This document shows, in pieces, positions 37,956 through 49,200 of a stretch of DNA of 64,000 nucleotides (its first letter is position 1; each line of letters starts with the position of its first letter). The notes beneath the pieces were generated by a model. That model was not told the DNA's origin. It worked only from the letters and a program-made list of their open reading frames with translations, and searched no databases. The DNA lies in assembly GCA_019096065.1 (NCBI GenBank), contig JAGUCH010000001.1:7564001-7628000 (forward strand), given 5' to 3'. This DNA is from Paracyclopina nana (taxonomy: Eukaryota; Arthropoda; Copepoda; Cyclopoida; Cyclopettidae). A program made the position numbers and the translations under genes.

Positions 37956-40900
37956 ATGACAGCGACAACGTCCTCCCGAAAGCTGATGAAGTTTCTCATC
38001 CTTTTCGACAATTCAAATTTGCTCTTCTTTCCGGGGCAGTTTCTGTCGGGACGAGTCATCCTTGAGGTGGATGATGATATGCCCGTGCTAGGTATGTAAA
38101 ATAGGGATTGCGAAGAAGGAGGAAGGGAAAAGCGTTGCTCAGACCGAAACTAATGAACGGAAACTCTTTTCTCAGGCATTTTTTGCCGATTTGTTTCTGC
38201 GAAAGGCAAATGACACCAAATTACAGTGTGTACCCTGGTTCTTTCTTCGTGAGAAACGAATCATTTTGATTCAGTCATGCATATACTCGCTAAAACGTCT
38301 GTGTCAAGTGAAATCTCTCACACACAAAAAAGTGTCTATATACACATAGAAGAGCTCGACAATTTGTTCTGTGTAGTAGAGAAATTATGCTAGTTTTCAA
38401 ATGGGTCCAAATTATGATGATGTCCTTTTACAAAGAAATAAGGAGGGCCTCTTTCTCACGCATTTCAGAGCCTGTTATTTTTTGCTTGTTTGGTGTTTTT
38501 TCCAATGCGCTCTTTCATATGAACAATAGATTTAGCAGATTTTCCATCACAGGCTCACGATCGCAGTTGATGACACAATGAAGCTTGATTTCGATTTTGC
38601 CCATATATGTTACCATCAGTTGCGGTTTCTTTTTTTTCAGTACATAGAGCTAGTGAAGGTTCCTCCTTCACATCTGGATTTCCCTCTTAATCTCCCTAAC
38701 AAAACTTCTTTTGCGTGAAATAGCATCAAATGGAAGTTTTTTATTAGACCACGAGAGGTTCAAACAGCATGTTTACAGTTTGACTGGTTTTTGGCTGACT
38801 TCTCTCGACCAAGGCAAAATAAAAAATGGCTTTGTTGATTAATGCTCGGCTGGAATTTGGCTCAAATATTCAACATATTCCACTGCATAAATTAACCACA
38901 GAGCTCAACTAATTTTTGATCCCCCAACTTGGATCTTGAAATGATTGATCATTAGGCTTATGAAAAAAGCTTTAGCTAAACGATTATGGGCTATTGTCGC
39001 ATTATTTGTGTTAAGAAACGTGCTTCCTTATTGCTTGTAAAAACTATTCAGGGTGTTTGTTCTCAAATTAGGAATTACTACCTACAAGTATCCTGTGTTG
39101 TTTTTTTGCATGCAACATTGAAACGATTATTTGAAGACTGTGGGAAATCTTGACGGTAGTGCCAATTAAAAACTTCTTGCTCGAGCCGAGCAAGGTCATC
39201 GTTTAACATTAGCAAGGTTCTTCTGCATAAAGTGTTTGTTCATTGTGTCATAAGTGGAGCAAAGTATTTTTCACATACGAGGCTTGTTAATTAGTATCAA
39301 GCCGGTACGTTCGTTTGGAAGCGCGCGAAAACTGTCATCAAAAACAATAATAATGATGATGATGGCACAGTAAAAAAGTGGGAATAATGTGAAAAAAGAA
39401 AACTTCCTCCAAAATTAATGTTCTCGAACGATTTACCCGCAAGGGACAATATAAAGTCAATGGTGTGTTCGTTCCTTGAATTGCAAACATAGTAGAGTTG
39501 AATTATCATTACATGTCCCAGACACCTGGCGTAATGATTTATCTTTTTGCTTGACCATTTTACAAGAGTTTTTAGCTGACGTAAGTCACTGTAGCAGTGA
39601 AAAATAACTGCCAAATGCTGCATTTAGTCACTCTTGATTTTGACTAATTATGGCGGCACTACTAGGCGATAATTCAATCCATCAAAATCTTTTCTCTTTC
39701 TCAGAAACATTGCGTAAGTAATTAAGTTTTCCAAATTGCTCAATTTGTGTGCGCACGCTTTTTTTCAACGCAATGCCAACCGAGGTGTGATTATTGTAGT
39801 TGCTGTGGACTTGATTGATTTTTTATGTACAAACAATGCCGCTTAGGGCCAATTTGTGGCCATTGATCAACAAAGCAATGTGATTATCAAAAAGAAACCA
39901 TGGGAAAAATCATTTTCTATCGTGGTGATTCTGACTCATTAGAATGTTCACCACCATTCTTTGAATTAAGTCATTAGTATTGGTGGTACACTTTTGATTG
40001 GGTGCAAAATTCAGCAGCAGCGGCAGCATATCTGCAATTATGTGGAAAATTGAGGGCTACAAAAGCTTGAAGGATTTGAGGAGTGTCTTAATTCGGCTCA
40101 ATTTTGAATGGAGCACCGTGTAAAATACGGCTCACAGTACACAGCGAACTTCCTTGTAATTGATGGCCTCTAGGCAAGAAAATGTTTCTTCATATTTGCA
40201 TAAGATTGGCCCTGGCTGAAGAAGACTTTTATATTAAAGGCAAGCTGCGAAGCTTTGAATTTTCTCTCTTTGCACACTGACTGTTAAATAATTTCTTTAG
40301 GAATGCAATTGCCGTTAGAGCCGTCACTGATCTTGTGAAAAGCTGAGCCTTGACTGCTGTCGCGTCATTTGAGTGAAAATTGCTTCAACAACAAATAAAC
40401 ATCAGCAATAACAAAGTTCAATTAAAGTGGTCGACTGGAGAAGTAATCAAAATTCAGCAGCCACAGTCGATCATCCACCGAGACTTTGAGGCTGCATCAG
40501 CCAGCCGGAGAATGACACTTTCTATGCATTCCTCGAGTTCACAAACATATTCCCCATACCTTAAAGTTTCACAATTCAGGCGTTCCTTCTGCATTCGTTT
40601 CCATAGAAGCTATTTCTGCTCCCTTTTCTGTGATGCACCATCGCCTGATAATATCAAGCCTGCAATTGGCAGCTTATGGAAAAGACTCTTAGATTTCGTA
40701 ATCTCAGGGCGTCAGCTCTATCCATCGATATTTTCGAAATCTCTTGTCATCACAAGATTTAATTTGTTGATAAAATGCTCAAGATTTTCGCTTGAATGCA
40801 ATGTTGCATGAAGAAAAGCCGGATCTTTGACCGCCGCACTTCATGCCGCTTTGGAATGCAAATCACATACAAAAAGTCCTCTTATGTAAATTGCTTGAGT

Positions 40901-42795
40901 GAACAAATAGCCGGTTAAAAAAATTTCCCCAAGCTTTTCGGTCTATGGCAAAGCCATAAATAAAGTCGTATTAGAGGCGCGATAAAAATTGTATTATGTC
41001 TTGTGAGTGAAGTTTTCACTTCACAGCATGAAGTTCTGAGCATTGTCGAGTCTAGCTGCCAATTTTTGGAAGTCATCATTAAGAAAACGTCAGAGAATAT
41101 TAGCATAGATTTGCACGCAGAAATCTAAGAGGGTAGGAGACGTGGCTTTTAGAGCTCTGGTCATTTTGGCTCCTCCATGCAGGCCAACTTGGCCTGGAGC
41201 CTCTTGATTATTTGCCTGGTAGATCTGGCATTATTGATTACCCTACGCTGGCCGGAAATTTTTATCGCGGAAAGCTCGCCATGATGAAATTACGTTCTTC
41301 TATGACCGGACGGACATGAAAATGAAAAAAAATCCCTAGCACATTCTTTGTACGCTGTGGCCGCGCGTAAATTGAAAGGCAAATCCAATATACAATTTTG
41401 TGCGTGGGTAGAAAATGTGTCCTTCTGTTTTCATTATTGCATGAAGAAAAGTTCTCAGGATTATTAAACTGTCCAGATATGACAAGGATTATTTGTATGT
41501 TTTGCAGGCCTATTTTTTCACGTTGTCGGCGAAGGTGTTGTGAATTTGTCAAAAAAGGCCGAAAACTTCACCGACAAGGAGAACTACATCGACTTCAGGC
41601 TTCGGCTCCTTGGAGAACCAGGTATGAAATATGGTCTATGAAAAACTTACTAGTAATGTATCAGTACGAAAATCCCATCAAAGAGCTCGGTGAAGCTGTA
41701 AATTGATTTTCCTTTATGGTGCATGCTAAATATGTGCTGCGGACATCATTGACACACTTTTTGATTTCCACAGGAGGAGAACCAGTTCTGCTGTCAGGGG
41801 GCATCCACAGTTTTCCATTCAAGCTAGGCCTACCCCTGGGCCTCCCCTCCACCTTTCTGGGCAAGCATGGATGGGTCCAATACTTTTGCAAGGCTGCGCT
41901 CCGCGAAGAGACGGGGCTCACGCACAAAAATCAGCAAGTCTTCATCATCATGAACCCCATCGATCTCAATTTGGAGCCTCCAATTTTAGCGGTAGGTAGT
42001 CGCGCGTGTGCTGCGAACAAATATGTACAGCGCTCACAACCACGTGTCTTTTCAAGCTCAAGTAGGCTAAGAAGACATTAAGCTCACCCTGTGCTACTTC
42101 ATCGATCATTTTAATCGTGTTTTCAGCAACCTTTCCACTGTGAGATCGAGCACAAAATCGGGCTGACCTGCATGACAAATGGCGCCGTGACATGCAGAGT
42201 GAGGCTGGATCGGGGTGGCTACGTGCCCGGAGAGGCCATTTCCATTTGGGCCACGATCACAAACAATAGTCGAGTCACTATCAAGCACACGCGAGCATCA
42301 TTAACAGAGGTATGTTGTACGCCATCAAGCTGATTTATCTGAGAATGCGAAAAAAACCTGAATTGATTATGCAGACCATCCAGTACATCACGCGGAGCAA
42401 GGTGATCGAGACGGAGACCCGCGAGCTGTCTTCAGTGAGTCGGGGCAAGATTCGATTCGCAGAGACGGACGACTGGAAGAACGAAAAACTCTTCGTGCCC
42501 CCTCTGCCCCCGACCAATTTGAGAGGTTGCCACCTCATCAGAATTCAATACGATGTCTTTGTAAGTGAACAACACGCTCTGACTCCCGTTACAGTTGAGT
42601 GGGTATTTTTCAATTTTCCAGTTTGTGGTGACACCGAGCAATCTGGAGAAGTCAATCAAGCTGCAATTGCCCATTATGCTGGCTACCTATCCGCTGAGAA
42701 ACGAGGATGGGACGTTGAGGAGAAAAAACAAGATCGATTATCCGACAACCTTGCCTATCTTCAGACCTTGGCTGGATGAGAAAACCTTTCAGTAG
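37956..42795 (+). CDS. Arrestin-domain-containing protein (alpha-arrestin/ARRDC family, six exons, 336 aa)
   Basis: Exons are 37956-38091, 41508-41621, 41774-41991, 42127-42309, 42375-42560 and 42622-42795. All phases agree and the total is 337 codons including TAG. The N-terminal arrestin fold is recognised by FDNSNLLFFPGQFLSGRVIL and by FPFKLGLPLGLPSTF plus the WVQYFCKAALR strand. The second (C) fold is recognised by GGYVPGEAISIWATI and the following strands to QLPIMLATYPLR. Alpha-arrestins act at membranes and endosomes as adaptors between cargo receptors and NEDD4-type ubiquitin ligases. The usual C-terminal PPxY motifs are absent: the chain ends about 35 residues after the last strand (RPWLDEKTFQ), so ligase recruitment through PPxY is not supported. 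The start is the first ATG of exon 1. The first intron is 3.4 kb, the others 65 to 152 bp. Confidence 0.93.
38092..41507 (+). other. First intron of the arrestin-domain gene
   Basis: A 3.4-kb intron between phase-1 boundaries (GTATGT donor, TTTTGCAG acceptor). It contains short ATG/AAT repeats near 39340-39365 and a 9-nt candidate micro-exon at 39705-39713 (see findings). No nested gene is supported. The 143-codon frame at 40380-40811 has no domain. Confidence 0.7.
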
Positions 42796-43061
42796 GGATA
42801 AAAAAGCCTCCTTTTTTCACAAAGACCCCGGTGTGCCATCATCATTTTTCATCGACTAACCATGTTTTCTGAGAGAGTTAATTTACTACCCCTTTTTGTG
42901 TATAAACTGTACAGACAGGCTTTTTCTACTTTATAGCATAAACTACAACCTACATAGTATGTGTACGTGGAGCCAAAGAAGTCAGTGTTAATTTGGACCC
43001 ACTTAACTTTGTGTGCATGAATGTTTCGGAGAAGAATGACTTTTGACTACTAAAGAACAGT

Positions 43062-43067
43062 AATAAA
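43062..43067 (+). terminator. Candidate poly(A) signal of the arrestin-domain gene
   Basis: AATAAA located 267 bases after the stop codon, in sequence without coding character. Confidence 0.45.
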
Positions 43068-43608
43068 GGACGAGGAAAAAGAAAAATTTGTTGCCTTCGT
43101 GAACACTTTGTACAAGCTAATGTTGCTTGTCCTGGCACGCGTTCAAGAATCCGCGGCGCGATTGCACTGAAGATACTATTTATGCACTTTGACGCGACTC
43201 ACTCCAAAAACGGAACTGATACAGCTCACCATCTTCTGATCCCTCTCACGTGTATTTATTAAGATAGAGTAGCTAAAGATCTCCCTAAAGCACTACACTC
43301 AGAGTCGCTGGGATAGAATCGAGTGTTTTTTAATGACCGGGGACAGGGCGTCAATTTCTCCCCTCTTGGAAATTAATGGAAGGTCAACCGCCTTGATAAG
43401 CTAAATTTGAAAAACTATTTCCTTTCGGTTGGTGGAGGTAATGCGAGCTAGCCCAATTAGATCAATCATTATTTGGCTTTGACTCACAGAAAAAAGGCAA
43501 TCCATCAGACCTTCTTCAAGGAATAAGAATGTGTGTGCGGAGCAATTTGAGGTCTCCGGGCAAAAACTGATAGTGCACGCCAGTTTCCATCGCATTGATG
43601 GCATGATC

Positions 43609-43704
43609 TATAAATTAGAGTTTATCTCGTTAGCAATGCACATGTGTCTTGCTTTTTGGCCTTGAATTCTCTCGCCAACTGAATTCGAGCAGTTTCTTGA
43701 GAAG
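43609..43704 (+). promoter_or_regulatory. Possible core promoter and non-coding first exon of the phosphatase gene
   Basis: TATAAA at 43609-43614 is followed about 90 bases downstream by a strong splice donor (GAAG|GTGAGT, exon end 43704). A short ORF-free leader exon would then splice to an acceptor shortly before the coding start at 44193; a CTCAACAG site near 44140 is a candidate. This is inferred from signal arrangement only. Confidence 0.3.
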
Positions 43705-44192
43705 GTGAGTCATAAATTTCCGTATTTTTCCTAGCGAATCCATCCGTTACAAAAAAGAAGGAGAGCTTCTGACATTTTAGCACTTTTTTCAACATTGGCT
43801 TGAAAGACGCGCTACTTATTAGAGGGGAAACGACTCACCTCACGAATGAATTCGCGGTGTGGCCTGAAGGAAGGAGAAACAGTTGCATCGAAGTTGACAA
43901 GTTGTCAAATGACTTTCATAAAACTTTAAAGGAAGTTTCCGACTTGCTAAGCCTTCCCAATAAATAGGAAAAAATGCACCTGTGTAGCATGAACGTGCAG
44001 CAGAAGAAAGCGACGGACGCATTTCCCTACAAAAGTTCACGATCATCTTGAGTTGAGCCTGGAAAGCCGGATATGAAGCACGTGGTGATCATTCCCATAC
44101 GGGTGTCATGCAATAAAGAAGAATTTGTCACCTCAACAGAAGAAAGAGATACAATCTTGACCCACGTGGCCTAGCATTCAACCGCATTCGCA

Positions 44193-46105
44193 ATGACAGC
44201 CTCCTATCAACAAAGAATTCCTTTGAAAGGAACCGAGGACAGCATTGAGTACTTCACAAACATCCTCAAAGCCACCAAGAGTGAAGTGGGTGTTAATAGT
44301 GCTGAAGTATTGCTCCAATCTCTGCAGTTTTGGCACCAGACCGGAAGCGGATCCGGGTTTTCCAATCGGCTCAAATGCTCAGCTCATTTACGAACGTCCG
44401 GCGTATCGAGAATCTTTTACCTGCAAGTACTCACGACTTCCGAAACAATGACGAAGATTAGCACCGAGCTTGACTGGCTCAGGAGAGAGTATGGATTAAA
44501 GGCGTTGCTGGACAATCACAATGTTGGCCGAGCTGAATTCTTGCTCGAAGCTCTGATCCTTATTATCGAAAGCTTCAAGCAATTTCGGCCCCTTAAGTAA
44601 GTATAGTGCAAAGACATTTTTTTGTGCCAAAAAGAAATATTAGGAATCGGCCGTTTCATGCATGATTTGTAAGCGTAGTAGAATTTGACTCTGACAAAAA
44701 ATGATGGGCTGTTGTGACATTTTGCAGTTGCTCCCCCACCGGAACTCAAATGTTGAATGTTGCATCAACAACAACATCATCATCACCATCTACTAATATA
44801 AAGCCTACCTTTGAGCGCAAGCCAATAAATAAAGCAGTTCAAGCCAATTCGACACCTCATTATTATGATAATGGAATTTCCTGCCGAAAATCTTCCGAAG
44901 AACCTTCAATATCTCTTGCACCTGCAAGGTTTGATCTATTACACAGGAAATGTCCTTAAAATAGATTCATGCATTCACCTCACATATGTAGGTATGGATC
45001 GGTTGGAAGGGACCAAGGATTCAACTTTCCTACGAAAAGTTGGAGGACAATGTTGAGAGAGCAGCAAATTGTCGATAATAGAAAACTGCTCGAGTCAGTC
45101 AAGAGGAATTACAATTACAATCTGGGAAATGGAACGCAATGTCATGACAATAAAAAGTACCAGTGGCAGCCTGTTCATGAGCATGCCATTGAGAACCACC
45201 GAAAAGTCTACATAGACAACGACAAGAATTGTAGAAATGTGGACAGGAACAACAATAGCGTAAATAGTAATCAAGAGTGCTACAGAAAACCGGCAATTTT
45301 GCCGCAAAGACGAAGAGAAAAGACGGAGCCTCCTGTTCAGCAAACCAGAAGCACTCACAACGAGGTTACTCCGAAAGTCTCAGATGTGCGAAAAAAATAT
45401 GACTTTTTGGCAAATGATGGGCTGAAAAGCTCTGCTCCGATTCTCACCTTGAAGGAGAGACAGCAGCTCGCTGAAACGATGGCTTCATACTTGAAAGTTC
45501 ATCATCCGGATTTGAGACCGACACCGGGATTCCAGTATGACATGTCCAACTTTGATCGTGTTCGAGAAGGGGTGGATTGCGACGAAGTTTACCCCAACGT
45601 AATCCTGGGAAATGGAGCAACTGTCAAGAAAAAGGACTACTTGAAGAGAATTGGGATTACTCATATTCTGAACGCAGCGGAGTATCGTGGAGTGAACGTG
45701 GGCAAAGAATATTTTAACCAAGTTGGTGATAATTTCCAGTATTTAGGCTTCAGAATTGAAGATACGCCACAAACACAGATTTGCAGGTACAAATTATTGC
45801 ATCCTAGTTGAGATATGAAACTGATTGCCATCCCCCTCTATTGCTTCTTTTATAGGCATTTTATGGATGCCGTTGCTTTTATGGATGATGCCTTGTTGAA
45901 CAATGGGAAAATATTCGTGAACTGCGTTTTCGGCAAGTCTCGCTCCACCACATTTGTCGTCGTTTATTTAATGATTTGCCAAAAGTGGGATGCTCTCGCA
46001 GCTCTCAGGCATATTCGGCAAAAACGTCCGGTCCAGTTGAACACTGGATTTTTGCTCCAGATTGTCGACCTTGACTACAGATTGAAATGGGAGAGAATGA
46101 AATAA
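44193..46105 (+). CDS. Dual-specificity protein phosphatase, VHR/DUSP3-like, with long disordered N-terminus (four exons, 549 aa)
   Basis: Exons are 44193-44596, 44728-44928, 44992-45786 and 45856-46105; phases agree and the total is 550 codons. Residues 1-384 have no recognised domain; the middle is rich in Asn, Ser and Lys. The DUSP domain fills about 385-549: FDRVREGVDCDEVYPNVILG, GITHILNAAEYRG, the general-acid loop IEDTP (Asp459) and the phosphate loop NCVFGKSRS (Cys490, Arg496). VHR-type enzymes dephosphorylate Tyr and Ser/Thr in MAP-kinase or STAT substrates. Cys, Arg and Asp are all present, but the usual His before Cys is Asn489. The N-terminal exon is the least certain part, because a 50-nt cryptic intron (GTGAAG to CTCTGCAG) could also be read in it. 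The donor after exon 2 (GTTTGA) is weak but phase-consistent. Confidence 0.85.
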
Positions 46106-46106
46106 A
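46101..46106 (+). terminator. Poly(A) signal overlapping the phosphatase stop codon
   Basis: AATAAA at 46101-46106 contains the TAA stop (46103-46105). If used, the 3' UTR would be only 15 to 30 bases, which would keep this transcript clear of the convergent gene whose stop is at 46206. Confidence 0.4.
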
Positions 46107-46205
46107 AGAGGCAAGGCCCTATTGTTCACCTGTATGTATTTGATCGTTACATCAAAACGTTAAAAAATCTCATATAGTCTATAGTAGTTACAAAAAGTAT
46201 AACAG

Positions 46206-49200
46206 TTAGTGAAAATCAAAGGAATATTGTTTCTTCTTGAATAGTTTGCCTTTGAATGGGTTAAAATTGAATTTCCTCTCGGTGGAGTCTGCAATGAGTT
46301 GAGCAGTGGTCGTATCGTCAAAGTGATTGTCAAATCCTGCAAAGCAAATATAAATAACACGTTCACAATAGTAAATACACTTGAGAATTTGAGTAGTTTT
46401 TACCTGACGGCCTTGATCCATGATTACTAGAGGATCTTTTCACTTCGCTTCTCTTCTTCTGAGTCATTTGAGTTAAATCTTCTAGAGAAGGCTCTCTTTG
46501 CCTTGCTCCATTATTCATGGGGGGCTTCGGGGCTTCCCTACTTTTGCGACTGGGCTGCCTCTCCGCACTATGAGTGGCCTTAGGAGTAGTTTTCGGAGTA
46601 ATGGAGGCTGAAGGCTTTGCTGAACTAGGTCTTCGGGAATTGTTGGCAGGTGGCGACGGAGGAGTGAAACTGGGTGGCTTTGCATCAAGCCCAGCAATTC
46701 GTCCTTCACTGATCAAACGCCTCAAGTTGCTAAAATCGTCACTCTCTTCCGGATCTTGAGGAGGGAGCGGTGGCGGAGGTGGCAACGGAGCCTCTTCCTT
46801 CGTACTTTTCCGTCTTTCAGCGGCCTTTCTTGCTGGCTTCGGACTGTTCTGCTTTATTTCAATTCGTTGCACGAAATTCGTTGGGGAAACACCGGAAGAG
46901 GAAGACGAGCCATCGGGAGGAACTCTTTCACCGTGTGGTTCCAGATCTTCATCCACGCTGGGAAGATCGGAAGATTTGCCTCTTTTGAGCCCATTGTTGG
47001 CAGGCTGATAGTCAAAGCTGGCAGTTGAACTGGCAACAGACCAATTTGACACTTGGGAATTCATCGTTCCATTTTTGCTGGGACGCTTGTTGGAGCTAGT
47101 AATTGTGGCAGTCGTAGTCATGGTCGAGTCCTGATGACTGACATTGGAATCTTGTTGGCGACCCTCTGACAGCGGAGGAGGAAGGCTACGATGAAAATCA
47201 TCAATCATCCGCTCCATGCTAGATTTACGCTCGACCGAGGGCTTTTTGCTTCGTGGCTTAGAGTTGTTTCTGCGATCTTCGAACTCCCTCAGCATGTTGC
47301 TACTCTCCTTAGGAGTGTAGTTCCTGATTGTCTTTTTGCCAAGTGAAACCGACGGATTCGTCGATGCCACTAGCTGGAACTGTGGTGTAACTGCAATAAA
47401 TAATTGAATTATTTATGAAGAAGACAAGAGTGAAAAGTGTACTAATACCTGAGTTTATCATCCTTGGACTCCCTTCCATACTGTTATGTGGACTCAGACT
47501 GGAGTTGCCTGAGGATCTTGACCCCTTGGCAGAGCCAAAAGAGTCGTTATCCTCTTTCTCATAACTCCCGTCAGACATGTTATGAATCAACGTGTCCGTG
47601 TCGCTCACCACTGGCTCATCGTCCAAGCTAGTTTTAGTGGCTATAGGTGAGCTAGTTGAGCCGCTACGAGACTTACTTCCACTACTCCTCGAGTCTAAAG
47701 ACTTGTCTGGACCGGGGAAATACATATTTGGGTTCTTGTTGAACTTATCTTTGAGCGCCATGCCAAATGATGACCTTTTAGGTTCGCTCCTACTGAATGG
47801 AGTGCCATCATCTGGATTTAATCCAATTCCGGAGTCCCTCAGTGTATCTATATTGGGTGGCATCGATAGCAATCCTGGCGTTTCTCGCTCTCTGAGAAGC
47901 CAATGACCCTGCTGCTTCACATTTCCTCTTACTTCTGGCTCCGTTTCCTTCCAGACTTGGCCAGGGTTAAACCATCCGGATTTTTTATTGCTGCTCTTCT
48001 TGCCACTCGAGTCTTTCCTGCTGTTGCTTGTGGTGATTTCAATATTTTCTGGAGGAAAAACGGGAATGCCTCCCATCCTGCGTGGAATGATTTCTTCCCA
48101 AGGCAGTGAGTTGAAATTGTTCTCCACATTTCCATTAGTGGCTCCAGGATGAAGCAGTTGCTGCTGCCTATGGCTGTTTTGCCGGTGAATTTCTCGCCGC
48201 CTGCGCAACTCGAGCTCATTATGCAGGACCGCCAAATCATTGAATGCCACTGGATTGGGGTTGTGACTTTGTAGCCAATACTCGGGCTTGAACCGTTGAT
48301 AATCGTCTGGACGCAAGGGGATGGTTCTGTGATTTTCAAAGGAGAGTTACGCCAAATTAAAATTTACTAGAGACGAGATCATACCTTGAAGGAACATTGA
48401 ATGGCAATCTGCCTTGCAATTCCGGATGAATGGGAACTTCGCCACTTATGTACGGATGTGATGGCGAAAAGCCTCTTCGCATGAGAAACTCGCGCTGGGC
48501 TTCAAGAGTCAAGTGTCGCATCAAAATCGAGTCCTCCTCTAGGATTTGCCGGTCCCTTGGATTGAGATGATTGCCCGGATGAGGTCGTCGACCGGGAAGA
48601 AATCCGGAGCTGGCATCGATCGGGAATCCATGTTGGCGAGCCTGATAAATAATGCACCAATGTTTTTGGCATGACGTCAAAAAGAAAAGCGAGAAACTCT
48701 TACCATATGTTGGCGAATGTGATGTGGTAAATCTTCAAATGGTCCCACCGCCATACTTCTCCGATTCCTTATCTTGATGTCGTGCTCTGTCGCCGATCGC
48801 ATCATAGGAGGCCGGCCTCGATTGCTGTTCACATTGGAATGGCTTGCATGCAAGTTTTGAGGCGAGCCATGAGCAAGACCTGGAAAACCAGGGAAGTGGC
48901 GTCCTTGTGGCGTTTCTTGCCTTTGATGGCTATGGTGAAGATTAGGAAGAATTCGCGTGGGATGAGGAGGCTGGTCCCAGACCGGACCAGGGTCACGGAG
49001 GTCAATCATACTCTTCTGTCTGGCTGGCATACGCATTGGTGGCATGAACGGGTCCATAACATCTACGCTCAGTGGCTTCTGCTTGCTCGTGGACACACTT
49101 CTCTCCACGTTGGCCTTCGTCTTGGAGCGACCTCGAGAGTGTCCAGACTCAAGGCTACTCTTGGTGAAATGTCGTGGACTTTCCTCATCATATCTCGACT

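Larger units (their letters stand above)
42796..44192. other. Spacer between the arrestin-domain and phosphatase genes
   Basis: It contains the candidate poly(A) signal of the upstream gene (43062-43067) and, further right, a TATA-like box and a possible non-coding first exon of the phosphatase gene (43609-43704). No coding region is seen. Confidence 0.55.

Noticed and set aside
40380-40811. 143-codon plus-strand frame in the arrestin-domain intron
   Set aside because: Lies wholly within an intron between phase-matched exons and shows no domain.
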